Part shown: positions 8,241 to 16,130 of the stretch, one piece after another | Layout: each line of letters starts with the position of its first letter | How positions within the stretch are numbered: position 1 is the stretch's first letter | Assembly: GCF_001423245.1 (NCBI RefSeq) | Contig: NZ_LMOH01000012.1 | Coordinates: 766,745 to 818,850, forward strand | DNA length: 52,106 bases | Source: Aureimonas sp. Leaf324 | GTDB taxonomy: Bacteria > Pseudomonadota > Alphaproteobacteria > Rhizobiales > Rhizobiaceae | Direction of reading: 5' to 3' | Position numbers and translations under genes: made by a program | The notes under the pieces: model-generated | Seen by the model: only the letters and a program-made list of their open reading frames with translations | What the model was told of the DNA's origin: nothing | The model's database searches: none

Positions 8241-9029
8241 ATGACACACGCACTCGACGGCCGCAGCGTCATCGTCACCGGAGCCGGGCGCGGCATCGGC
8301 GAGGCCATCGCCCACGATCTCGCCGCCAAGGGCGCCAGGGTCGCGGTGGCCGATCTCGACGGCGCGCGCGCCGGGGCGGTCGCGGACACCATCCGCCGCG
8401 ACGGCGGCACCGCGATCGGGATCGACGTCGACGTCTCGCGGCGCGACAGCGTGCGCGCCATGGTGGAGCGGACTGTCGCCGAGTTCGGCCGGCTCGACGT
8501 CCTCTTCAACAACGCCGGCATCAGCCAGACCTGCCCCTTCATGGAGGTGAGCGAGGCCGACTTCGACCGCATCATGGCGGTGAACGGGCGCGGCGTCCTG
8601 ATCGGCACGCAGGAAGCCGCCCGGCAGATGATCCGCCAGGGCGGCGGCGGCAAGATCGTCAACACCGCCTCGATCGCGGGCAAGCAGGGCTACCCGCTCT
8701 TTGCCCATTACTGCGCCTCGAAGTTCGCCGTGGTCGCGCTCACGCAGGCCGCCGCCCGCGCGCTCGCCGAGCACCGCATTACGGTCAACGCCTTCGCGCC
8801 GGGCGTCGTGGCGACCGAACTCTGGCAGCAGCTCGACCGCGAGTTCATGGACCACGGCCTGACCGAGACGCCCTCGCAGGCGATCAACGAATTCTCGCAG
8901 TCCATTCTCATCGGCCGGCCCTCGACGCCCGCCGACATCGTGGGGACCACGGCGTTCCTCGCCTCCCCCGCCTCCGACGCCATGACCGGCCAGACGGTGA
9001 TGATCGACGGCGGCATGGTTCTCACCTGA
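8241..9029 (+). CDS. Short-chain dehydrogenase (polyol-type SDR), first of three
   Basis: 262 residues with an ATG at 8241 after GGAGCAACGG. A classical SDR: TGAGRGIG at residues 13-20, NNAG at 90-93, and catalytic Ser144, Tyr157 and Lys161 (YCASK). Asp38 ends the second beta strand and favours NAD+ over NADP+. Its sequence resembles sorbitol/galactitol or rhamnose 1-dehydrogenase-type SDRs. It probably oxidises one hydroxyl of the imported substrate. Confidence 0.9.
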   Translation: MTHALDGRSVIVTGAGRGIGEAIAHDLAAKGARVAVADLDGARAGAVADTIRRDGGTAIGIDVDVSRRDSVRAMVERTVAEFGRLDVLFNNAGISQTCPFMEVSEADFDRIMAVNGRGVLIGTQEAARQMIRQGGGGKIVNTASIAGKQGYPLFAHYCASKFAVVALTQAAARALAEHRITVNAFAPGVVATELWQQLDREFMDHGLTETPSQAINEFSQSILIGRPSTPADIVGTTAFLASPASDAMTGQTVMIDGGMVLT

Positions 9030-9030
9030 C

Positions 9031-9059
9031 CCCGGAACGGGTCCGGCTCCACAGGAGCC
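9031..9059 (+). promoter_or_regulatory. Two small stem-loops between the first and second SDR genes
   Basis: CCCG-GAA-CGGG at 9031-9041 and GGCTCC-ACA-GGAGCC at 9045-9059 are adjacent perfect hairpins just after the SDR stop. No T-run follows, so they look like mRNA-processing or attenuating structures rather than a terminator. Confidence 0.4.
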
Positions 9060-9094
9060 AACACGATACAGACGCAATCGAACGGGAGGACATC

Positions 9095-9862
9095 ATGGCA
9101 CGGCTCGAAGGAAAGGTGGCGATCGTCACCGGCGGCGGCACCGGCATCGGCGAGGCGACGTGCCATCGCTTCGCCGAAGAAGGCGCACGCGTCGCCGTGT
9201 TCGACGTGGTCGAGGATGCCGGGCGCGAGACGGTGGAGGCGATCCGCCGGACGGGTGCCGACGCCGAGTTCCATCGCTGCGACGTCTCGAAGGAGAGCGA
9301 CGTCGAGAGTGCGGTCGGCGCCGTCGTCTCGCAGTGGGGCACGCTCGACGTCCTGGTCAACAACGCGGCCATCACCGGCGTCAACAAGCTGGCGCACGAG
9401 GTCGCGGTCGAGGACTGGGACCGCATCTTCGCCGTCAACGTGCGCGGCGTCTTCCTCTGCACCAAGCACGCCGTGCGCGCGATGATGGAGAAGAAGCGCG
9501 GCTCGATCGTCAACTTCTCGTCGATCTACGGCCTCATCGGCAACGACGACCTGCCGCCCTACCACGCCACCAAGGGCGCGGTGCTCGCGATGACCAAGAC
9601 GGACGCGATCTGCTACGGCCAGCACGGCATCCGCGTCAACGCGGTGCATCCGGGCTCCACCAAGACGCCGCTCTTCATGAAGGCCGGGGAGACCTATCCG
9701 GGCGGGCTCGATCATTACCTCGAGATGATGTCCGCCAAGCACGTCCTGCCGCTGGCCGAGCCCGTCGACATCGCGAACTGCGTGCTCTTCCTCGCCTCAG
9801 ACGAATCCCGCTTCGTGACGGGCGCGAGCCTCGTCTGCGACGGCGGCTACACCGCACAGTAA
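9095..9862 (+). CDS. Short-chain dehydrogenase (glucose/polyol-type SDR), second of three
   Basis: 255 residues after GGGAGG. Motifs: TGGGTGIG at 12-19, NNAA at 89-92, a catalytic serine at 142/143, Tyr156 and Lys160 (YHATK), and Asp37 for NAD+ preference. The C-terminal LVCDGGYTAQ is typical of the family. It belongs with glucose 1-dehydrogenase/3-oxoacyl-reductase-like SDRs, whose substrates cannot be told apart by eye. It lies 14 bp before the next dehydrogenase. Confidence 0.9.
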   Translation: MARLEGKVAIVTGGGTGIGEATCHRFAEEGARVAVFDVVEDAGRETVEAIRRTGADAEFHRCDVSKESDVESAVGAVVSQWGTLDVLVNNAAITGVNKLAHEVAVEDWDRIFAVNVRGVFLCTKHAVRAMMEKKRGSIVNFSSIYGLIGNDDLPPYHATKGAVLAMTKTDAICYGQHGIRVNAVHPGSTKTPLFMKAGETYPGGLDHYLEMMSAKHVLPLAEPVDIANCVLFLASDESRFVTGASLVCDGGYTAQ

Positions 9863-9876
9863 GGGGGAGACGAGCG

Positions 9877-10959
9877 ATGAAGGCCATCCGCTACCACGCC
9901 CGGCGCGACATCCGCCTCGAAGACGTCGCCCCGCCCTCCGAAGACCTGAAGCCCGACCAGGTGCTGGTCGAGCCGCTGGTCTGCGGCATCTGCGGGACCG
10001 ACCTGCACGAATACGTCGCCGGGCCGATCGTCACGCCGGTCGAGCCGCATGTCTATTCCGGTGCGACGCTGCCGCAGATCCTCGGCCACGAGTTCTCGGC
10101 GCGCGTCCTGGCGGTCGGCGCCGACGTCACCCACGTCGCGCCCGGCGACCGGGTGTCGATCCAGCCGCTGATCTCGCCGCGCGACGACTACTACGGCCGC
10201 CGTGGGCTCTATCACCTCAGCGAGAAGATGGCCTGCGTCGGCCTGTCCTGGGACTGGGGCGGCCTTGGCGAGCGCGCCGTTCTCAACGGCTACAACGTGT
10301 TTAAAGTCCCCGACACGATCACCGACGTGCAGGCGGCGATGATCGAGCCGGCCGCGGTGGCGCTCTACGGCGTCGATCGGGGCGGCGTGGAGGCCGGATC
10401 GAGCGTCCTCGTCTCGGGCATCGGACCGATCGGGGCCCTGACGCTTCTGGCCGTGAAGGCGGCGGGCGCGGCGACCATCTTCGTCTCCGAGACCAATCCG
10501 AACCGCCGCGCGCTGGCAAAGGAGCTCGTGCCGGAGGCCGTCGTCTTCGATCCGACCGCGGGCGACGACATCCTCGCGACCATCCGCGCGGCGACCGAGG
10601 ACGGCGTCGGCGTCGACGTCGCGCTGGAATGCGTCGGCGCCGAAGCCTCGCTCAACCTCTGCGCCGAGGCGGTGCGCCGTCGCGGCACCGTGGTCCAGGT
10701 CGGCCTCCACACCAAGCGCGCGGCGATCGACGCCATGCTATGGGCGCTGAAGGACATCACCCTCGAAGCCACCTGGTGCTATCCGACGACGATCTGGCCG
10801 CGCGTCGCCACGATGATCGCCTCCGGTCGCTTCCCGGTCGAGCGCATCGTCACCGCGACGATCCGCCCCGAGGAGGTCGTCGACAAGGGCTTCGAGGCGC
10901 TGCTCGATCCGACCGGCCGCAACATGAAGATCCTCGTCGCGATGGGGAGCGGCGCGTGA
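9877..10959 (+). CDS. Zinc-type alcohol/polyol dehydrogenase (butanediol dehydrogenase-like) lacking the structural-zinc cysteines
   Basis: 360 residues preceded by AAGGGGGAGA. The catalytic zinc site is present (CGICGTDLH, then GHEFS). The stretch that normally has four cysteines for structural zinc reads RDDYYGRRGLYHLSEKM and has none. The nucleotide fold shows VSGIGPIGALTLLAVKAAGA. It is an MDR-family oxidoreductase close to (R,R)-butanediol and sorbitol dehydrogenases and should oxidise a secondary alcohol. Its stop overlaps the GTG of the next gene. Confidence 0.88.
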   Translation: MKAIRYHARRDIRLEDVAPPSEDLKPDQVLVEPLVCGICGTDLHEYVAGPIVTPVEPHVYSGATLPQILGHEFSARVLAVGADVTHVAPGDRVSIQPLISPRDDYYGRRGLYHLSEKMACVGLSWDWGGLGERAVLNGYNVFKVPDTITDVQAAMIEPAAVALYGVDRGGVEAGSSVLVSGIGPIGALTLLAVKAAGAATIFVSETNPNRRALAKELVPEAVVFDPTAGDDILATIRAATEDGVGVDVALECVGAEASLNLCAEAVRRRGTVVQVGLHTKRAAIDAMLWALKDITLEATWCYPTTIWPRVATMIASGRFPVERIVTATIRPEEVVDKGFEALLDPTGRNMKILVAMGSGA

Positions 10960-11729
10960 GCGCCACCGACCGCTTCCGCCTCGACGGGCGCTCGATCGTC
11001 GTCACCGGTGCGGCCGGCGGCATCGGACGCACCACCTGCCGGCACCTGGCGACGCTAGGCGCCAGGGTCGTCGCGGCCGATCGCGACGAGAGCGTGCGTG
11101 GCGTCGCGGACGCGCTTTCGGCCGAAGGCCTTTCCGCCGACTGGATCGCATTCGACGTCGCCGACCCCGCCTCGGTGAACGCCGCCCGCGACGAGATCCT
11201 CTCGCGCCACGGCGCGGTCGACGGGCTCTTCGCCAATGCCGGCATGGCCTACGAGCGGCCGGGCGCCGAGCATACCGACGACGACTGGCGCCGCGTCATG
11301 GGCGTCAATCTCGACGGCGTCTTCTGGACCATCCGCGCCTTTGCCGCCGGGATGCTGGAGCGGGGCCGCGGGGCGGTCGTCGCCACCTCGTCGATTGCGG
11401 GCGTCAAGGCCGTGCGCCCCGAACTTCACGTCGGCTACGACGTGTCGAAGGCCGGTGTCGCCCACATGGCGCGAGTCCTCGGCGTCGAATGGGCGCGGCG
11501 CGGGGTGCGCGTCAACGCCATCGGCCCCGGCTACACCGATACGGTGATGCTGGCCGAGGTCGGCATCTCGCAGCCCGACGTCATGGCGCGCTGGATGGAC
11601 GACCAGCCGATCGGCCGCCTCGTGTCGCCCGACGAGATCGCCGCCACCGTCGGATTCCTCCTGTCGGACGCGTCGAGCGGCATCACCGCGCAACTTCTCA
11701 TGGTCGACGGCGGCTACTCGGCCGCCTAA
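10956..11729 (+). CDS. Short-chain dehydrogenase, third of three
   Basis: 257 residues from a GTG that overlaps the preceding stop (GTGA), which decides the start. Motifs: TGAAGGIG at 18-25, NAG at 94-96, catalytic serine at 145/146, Tyr161 and Lys165 (YDVSK), and Asp42 consistent with NAD+. An upstream in-frame extension is antisense-like and not used. Three different SDRs in one operon suggest successive oxidations or epimerisations of one substrate. Confidence 0.9.
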   Translation: MSATDRFRLDGRSIVVTGAAGGIGRTTCRHLATLGARVVAADRDESVRGVADALSAEGLSADWIAFDVADPASVNAARDEILSRHGAVDGLFANAGMAYERPGAEHTDDDWRRVMGVNLDGVFWTIRAFAAGMLERGRGAVVATSSIAGVKAVRPELHVGYDVSKAGVAHMARVLGVEWARRGVRVNAIGPGYTDTVMLAEVGISQPDVMARWMDDQPIGRLVSPDEIAATVGFLLSDASSGITAQLLMVDGGYSAA

Positions 11730-11759
11730 CCCCTCACCAGTCGCAAACGGACCCCTGCC

Positions 11760-12044
11760 ATGCACTTCATCGTCCATTGCCTCGACCGGCCGAACGCCGT
11801 CCAGGACCGGCTTGCGCACTACGACGCGCACAAGGCCTATCTCGCGTCCGCCTCCGTCAGAAGCGTGATTTCCGGCCCGCTCGTGGCCGACGACAACGAG
11901 ACCATGATCGGCTCGCTCTTCCTCCTCGAAGCCGACACCAAGGACGAGGTCCTCGCCTTCAACGCCGCCGATCCGTTCAATCGGGCCGGCATCTGGGAAA
12001 AGGTGGAGATCCACCCGTTCCTGAAGCGCGTCGACAACCGCTAG
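11760..12044 (+). CDS. YciI-family small protein
   Basis: 94 residues with the YCII fold pattern: His24 in DAHKAYL, a central GSLFLLEADTKDEVL, and DPFNRAGIWEKVEIHPF. This is a ferredoxin-like dimer fold related to muconolactone isomerases. One characterised relative, TftG of 2,4,5-T degradation, is a dehydrochlorinase acting on 5-chlorohydroxyhydroquinone just before hydroxyquinol cleavage. Its place in an operon ending with hydroxyquinol-type enzymes makes a role in eliminating water or isomerising an intermediate attractive, but that is inference. Confidence 0.85.
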   Translation: MHFIVHCLDRPNAVQDRLAHYDAHKAYLASASVRSVISGPLVADDNETMIGSLFLLEADTKDEVLAFNAADPFNRAGIWEKVEIHPFLKRVDNR

Positions 12045-12055
12045 GAGCCACCGCG

Positions 12056-13057
12056 ATGGAACCCGTCAAGACAGCGATCGTCGGCCTCGGCTGGTGGGGC
12101 CGCAAGATGACCCACCTGATGTCGGGGGGCGACGCAGGACTGAAGCTCGTGCGCGCGGTCGACCCCGCACCGGAGGCCGCCGAGTTCGCCGCGCAATACG
12201 GCATGGCCTTCTCGGCCGATCTCGAGACCGCGCTCGCCGATCCCGAGGTCGAAGCCGTGATCCTCGCGACCCCGCACGCCCTGCACGAGGCGCAGATCGA
12301 GGCCAGCGTCGCGGCCGGCAGGCATGTCTTCTGCGAGAAGCCGCTGGCGCTCACCAAGGCGGGCGCGGAAAAGGCCGTGCGGCTCTGTCACGACGCCGGC
12401 CTCGTGCTCGGCATGGGACACGAGCGCCGCTTCGAGCCGCCGATCGCCGAGATCCTCGATCTCGCGCGCGAGGACGGTCTCGGCCGCATCCTGCAGATCG
12501 AAGCCAATTTCAGCCACGACAAGTTCCTGTCCCTGCCGGCCGAGAACTGGCGGCTGAAGGCGGACCAGGCGCCGGCCGGCGGCATGACGGCGACCGGCAT
12601 CCACCTGACCGACCTCGCCGTGAAGCTGATGGGCCCGGCGTCCGACGTCCGCGTGTCCTGCGAGAACCTCGCGTCCAGCATCCCGCAGGGCGACACGATG
12701 AGCGCCCATGTGCGCTTCCGGGGCGGCGGCTCGGCCTACGTCTCGGCGACGCTCGCCACGCCCTTCGTCTCGCGCTTTGCCGTGTTCGGCACCAAGGGCT
12801 GGATCGAGGTGCGCGACAAGACCCATGTCGAGGCGCCGAGCGGCTGGATCGTCACGCGCGCCTCGACGGGGACGCCGATCACGGTCGCCGAAGTCGGCGC
12901 CGCCGAGCCGGTGCGCGACAACCTGCGCGCTTTTGCCCGCGCGGTCCGGGGCGAGGCGCCCTATCCGATCACCGGCGAGGAGATGATCGCCAATATCGCG
13001 CTTCTGGAAGCCATCGTCCGCTCGGCGGAAAATGGCGCCGTCGAAGCCGTCCACTAG
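12056..13057 (+). CDS. Gfo/Idh/MocA-family oxidoreductase
   Basis: 333 residues after TAGGAGCC. The N-terminal Rossmann fold has AIVGLGWWGRKM. CEKPLALTK around residue 94 is the family EKP motif, and GGMTATGIHLTDL holds the catalytic histidine. The family includes inositol 2-dehydrogenase, glucose-fructose oxidoreductase and many cyclitol or sugar dehydrogenases. This member fits best as an oxidase of a cyclic polyol or a sugar-derived ring, which supports the pathway proposed for the operon. Confidence 0.9.
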   Translation: MEPVKTAIVGLGWWGRKMTHLMSGGDAGLKLVRAVDPAPEAAEFAAQYGMAFSADLETALADPEVEAVILATPHALHEAQIEASVAAGRHVFCEKPLALTKAGAEKAVRLCHDAGLVLGMGHERRFEPPIAEILDLAREDGLGRILQIEANFSHDKFLSLPAENWRLKADQAPAGGMTATGIHLTDLAVKLMGPASDVRVSCENLASSIPQGDTMSAHVRFRGGGSAYVSATLATPFVSRFAVFGTKGWIEVRDKTHVEAPSGWIVTRASTGTPITVAEVGAAEPVRDNLRAFARAVRGEAPYPITGEEMIANIALLEAIVRSAENGAVEAVH

Positions 13058-13080
13058 CCGCGTCCCGGGAGAGACACGCC

Positions 13081-14064
13081 ATGAAAGCCCTGATCTTCGA
13101 AGCCCCCGAGAAGCCCGTCGTCGCCGAGGTGGAGATGCCGCGGATCGCCCCGACCGAGGTCCTGGTGAGGACGCGCGCCGTCGGCATCTGCCATTCCGAC
13201 TACGAGCTCCTCGCCGGCCGCTACATCATTCCGATCTCCTATCCGGTGACGCCCGGCCACGAATGGGCCGGCGAGATCGTCGAGGTCGGCCGCGACGTGA
13301 AGGGCTTTGCGGTCGGCGATCGGGTGGTGGGTGAATGCGTGGTGCGCACGCCCGAACGGCTCCACCACTTCGGCTTCTCGCTCAGCGGCGCCGACCGGGA
13401 ATACTTCAACGTCAACCCGGAATGGCTGCACAAGCTGCCCGACGCCGTCGACGACAAGAAGGCGTCGCTGATCGAACCCTTCACCTGCGGCTTCTACGCG
13501 GTTCAGCGTGCGGGCGGCACCAATGCCAGCGAGACCGTGGTGGTCTCGGGCGGCGGCACGATCGGCCTCGTCTCGGCGGCGGCGGCGATCGGCATGGGCG
13601 CGCGGGTCATCGTGGTCGACCCGATCGCAAAGCGCCGCGAGGTGGCACTCGCCCTCGGCGCCGACCAGGCGATCGACCCGTCGGACGGCGGCGCGGTCGA
13701 GCGCGTGATGCAACTGACCGGCGGCCGGGGTGCCGATCTCGTCATCGAGGCGGCCGGCCACGACGCCTCGCTCGCAGCGACCTTTGAGTTCGCGCGCGAG
13801 GAAGGCCGCGTCTCGATGGTCGGCATCAACATCGGGCGCAAGGTGTCGGTGAACCTCGGCCTGATCCAGATGAAAAACCTCGAGGTGAAAGGGTGCATCG
13901 GCTCGCCCGGCGTCTGGCCGGCCGCGATCCGCTTCCTGGAGCGCACCGGGCTCGACCTGTCGCCGATCCAGACGCACGAGTTCGCGCTGACGGAAGCCGT
14001 CGAGGCCTTCCGCCTCGGCGCCGACCCGCAGGCCTGCATCAAGGTCACGCTGCTGGCGGCCTGA
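13081..14064 (+). CDS. Zinc-type medium-chain dehydrogenase, also lacking structural-zinc cysteines
   Basis: 327 residues. Catalytic-site motifs are GICHSDYELL and GHEWAG. The usual four-cysteine lobe is replaced by ECVVRTPERLHHFGFSLSG, which has a single cysteine. The nucleotide fold is VVSGGGTIGLVSAAAAIG. It resembles threonine/sorbitol/L-idonate dehydrogenases. It is the last gene before a hairpin and the ring-cleavage genes, so it may perform the final oxidation before aromatisation. Confidence 0.88.
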   Translation: MKALIFEAPEKPVVAEVEMPRIAPTEVLVRTRAVGICHSDYELLAGRYIIPISYPVTPGHEWAGEIVEVGRDVKGFAVGDRVVGECVVRTPERLHHFGFSLSGADREYFNVNPEWLHKLPDAVDDKKASLIEPFTCGFYAVQRAGGTNASETVVVSGGGTIGLVSAAAAIGMGARVIVVDPIAKRREVALALGADQAIDPSDGGAVERVMQLTGGRGADLVIEAAGHDASLAATFEFAREEGRVSMVGINIGRKVSVNLGLIQMKNLEVKGCIGSPGVWPAAIRFLERTGLDLSPIQTHEFALTEAVEAFRLGADPQACIKVTLLAA

Positions 14065-14096
14065 CCTCCCCCCACGAAGCCTGATGACGACACGGA

Positions 14097-14120
14097 GACC
14101 GTCCGGCCCGGCCGGCGGTC
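14097..14120 (+). promoter_or_regulatory. Strong GC hairpin between the dehydrogenases and the ring-cleavage pair
   Basis: GACCGTCCGGCC (14097-14108) can pair with GGCCGGCGGTC (14110-14120) with one bulged base. It lies in the 73-bp gap before the dioxygenase. There is no T-tract. It may partly terminate or stabilise the transcript and so set a lower level for the aromatic genes. Confidence 0.45.
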
Positions 14121-14137
14121 CAGTCGAAGGAGACGCG

Positions 14138-15073
14138 ATGACCGACGCAACCGATCCGACCGCCGGCGACGGCTACTTCACGGAAGAGAACTCCGCCGAG
14201 GTCGTCATCGCGCGCAACCGGGATGCCCGGGACGAGCGGCTGAAGACCGTGATGGACAGCGCGGTGCGCCACCTCCATGCCTTCGTGAAGGAGGTGGAGC
14301 CGTCGAACGCCGAATGGATGCGGGTGATCGAGTTTCTCACCGCCACCGGGCACATCACGAGCGACTGGCGGCAGGAATGGATCCTCCTGTCCGACATCCT
14401 CGGCGTCTCGATGCTGGTCGACGCGATCGACAACCGCAAGCCGCGCGGCGCCACCGAGACGACGGTGCTCGGGCCCTTCCACGTCTCCAACGCCCCGCAC
14501 TACGAGAACGGCCAGGACATCTGCCTCGACGGCAAGGGCGAGAAACTGCTGGTGACCGGGCGGGTCGTCGACACGGACGGGCGTCCGATCGCCGGCGCGA
14601 CGCTCGACGTCTGGCAGGCCAACGACGAGGGCTTCTACGACGTGCAGCAGCAGGGTGTGCAGCCGGACTTCAACCTGCGCGGCATCTTCACCTCGGGCCC
14701 CGACGGCGCGTTCTGGTTCCGCTCGGTCAAGCCGCGCTTCTACCCGATCCCGGCCGACGGCCCGGTCGGCCAATTGCTGGGAGCGCTCGGCCGCCACCCC
14801 TATCGTCCCGCCCATATCCACTTCATCGTGGGTGCGCCGGGCTTCGAGGAGGTGACGACCCACCTCTTCACGCCGGACTGCCCGTATCTGCACACCGACG
14901 CGGTGTTCGGCGTGAAGGCCGACCTCATCGCCGACTTCCAGACGATCGACGACGCGGCCAAGGCCGCCGAACTCGGCTTCCCCAACCCCTTCACGGCGGT
15001 GGACTGGACCTTCGTGCTGGCCCGGTCCGAGGAAACGCCGGACGATGCCGGCAAGGGCGACCGCGATGCGTGA
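14138..15073 (+). CDS. Intradiol ring-cleavage dioxygenase (hydroxyquinol 1,2-dioxygenase type)
   Basis: 311 residues after GAAGGAGA. The N-terminal helical dimerisation domain of catechol/hydroxyquinol dioxygenases covers residues 20-105. The beta-sandwich catalytic domain follows, with Fe(III) ligands Tyr167 (EGFYDVQ), Tyr202 (PRFYPIP), His226 and His228 (RPAHIHF). Hydroxyquinol cleavage gives maleylacetate. The next gene, maleylacetate reductase, overlaps it by eight bases, which is the strongest argument for hydroxyquinol rather than catechol as substrate. No ring hydroxylase is encoded nearby, so the hydroxyquinol must come from another reaction. Confidence 0.9.
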   Translation: MTDATDPTAGDGYFTEENSAEVVIARNRDARDERLKTVMDSAVRHLHAFVKEVEPSNAEWMRVIEFLTATGHITSDWRQEWILLSDILGVSMLVDAIDNRKPRGATETTVLGPFHVSNAPHYENGQDICLDGKGEKLLVTGRVVDTDGRPIAGATLDVWQANDEGFYDVQQQGVQPDFNLRGIFTSGPDGAFWFRSVKPRFYPIPADGPVGQLLGALGRHPYRPAHIHFIVGAPGFEEVTTHLFTPDCPYLHTDAVFGVKADLIADFQTIDDAAKAAELGFPNPFTAVDWTFVLARSEETPDDAGKGDRDA

Positions 15074-16130
15074 TTTCGTCTACAACGCCCACCCGGCCCG
15101 CGTGATCTTCGGCTCCGGTACGCTCGCGCGCCTGCCGGAAGAGGTCGAGCGCCTCGGCCTGTCGCGCGTGCTCGTTGTCGCGACGCCCGAGCAGGAGGCC
15201 GACGCGCGCCGCATTGCCGGGCGCATCGGAGAGCGGGCGGCCGGCGTCTTTGCCGGGGCCCGGATGCACACCCCGACCGACGTCACCGCAAGGGCCATGG
15301 AGGTCGTCACGGCCGAGCGCATCGACGGGCTGGTGGCCGTCGGCGGCGGTTCCACCACCGGGCTCGCCAAGGCCATCGCGCTGCGCACCGACCTGCCGCA
15401 GATCGTGGCCCCCACGACCTATGCCGGCTCCGAGATGACGCCCATCCTCGGTGAGACCGAGAACGGCCGGAAGGTCACGAAGTCCGATCCGCGCATCTTG
15501 CCCGAGGTCGTCATCTACGACGTCGACCTCACGCTGACGCTGCCGGTCTTGATGTCCGTCACCAGCGGCATGAACGCCATCGCCCACGCGGTCGAAGCAC
15601 TCTATGCCCGCGAGGCGAACCCAATCATCTCGATGATGGCCGAGCGCGCGGTCGCAAGCCTGGCCAGGGCGCTGCCCGTCATCCACGAGCGCCCGGACGA
15701 TCGCGAGGCCCGGTCGGACGCCCTGTTCGGAGCCTGGCTCTGCGGCGTCTGTCTCGGCAGCGTCGGCATGGCCCTTCACCACAAGATCTGCCACACGCTC
15801 GGCGGCACCTACAACCTGCCGCATGCCGAGACGCATACGGCGGTCCTGCCCCACGCGATCGCCTACAATGCCGGCGCCGCGCCGGAGGCGATGCAGGCGC
15901 TGCGGCGCGCACTCGCAACGGACGACCCGGCGGGCGCGACCTTCGATCTGGCGGAACGGCTCGGCGCGACCATGGCGCTGTCATCCTTCAAGCTTCCCGA
16001 GAAGGCGGTCGACGAGGTGCCGGACCTCGTGCTCGCGAACCCCTACTGGAACCCGGCCCCCCTCGATCGCGCCGCGCTGCGGACGCTCGTCGCCGACGCC
16101 TTCGCCGGACGACGACCGTCGGCGGATTGA
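15066..16130 (+). CDS. Maleylacetate reductase
   Basis: 354 residues. The start overlaps the dioxygenase stop (ATGCGTGA). It is an iron-type alcohol dehydrogenase fold with GGGSTTGLAKAIAL, then PTTYAGSEMTP and YDVDLTLTLP, which together identify maleylacetate reductase. ALHHKICHTLGG holds metal-site-like histidines. It reduces maleylacetate to 3-oxoadipate, which enters the beta-ketoadipate pathway. The downstream CoA transferase and thiolase are not in the window and would be supplied from elsewhere. Confidence 0.93.
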   Translation: MRDFVYNAHPARVIFGSGTLARLPEEVERLGLSRVLVVATPEQEADARRIAGRIGERAAGVFAGARMHTPTDVTARAMEVVTAERIDGLVAVGGGSTTGLAKAIALRTDLPQIVAPTTYAGSEMTPILGETENGRKVTKSDPRILPEVVIYDVDLTLTLPVLMSVTSGMNAIAHAVEALYAREANPIISMMAERAVASLARALPVIHERPDDREARSDALFGAWLCGVCLGSVGMALHHKICHTLGGTYNLPHAETHTAVLPHAIAYNAGAAPEAMQALRRALATDDPAGATFDLAERLGATMALSSFKLPEKAVDEVPDLVLANPYWNPAPLDRAALRTLVADAFAGRRPSAD

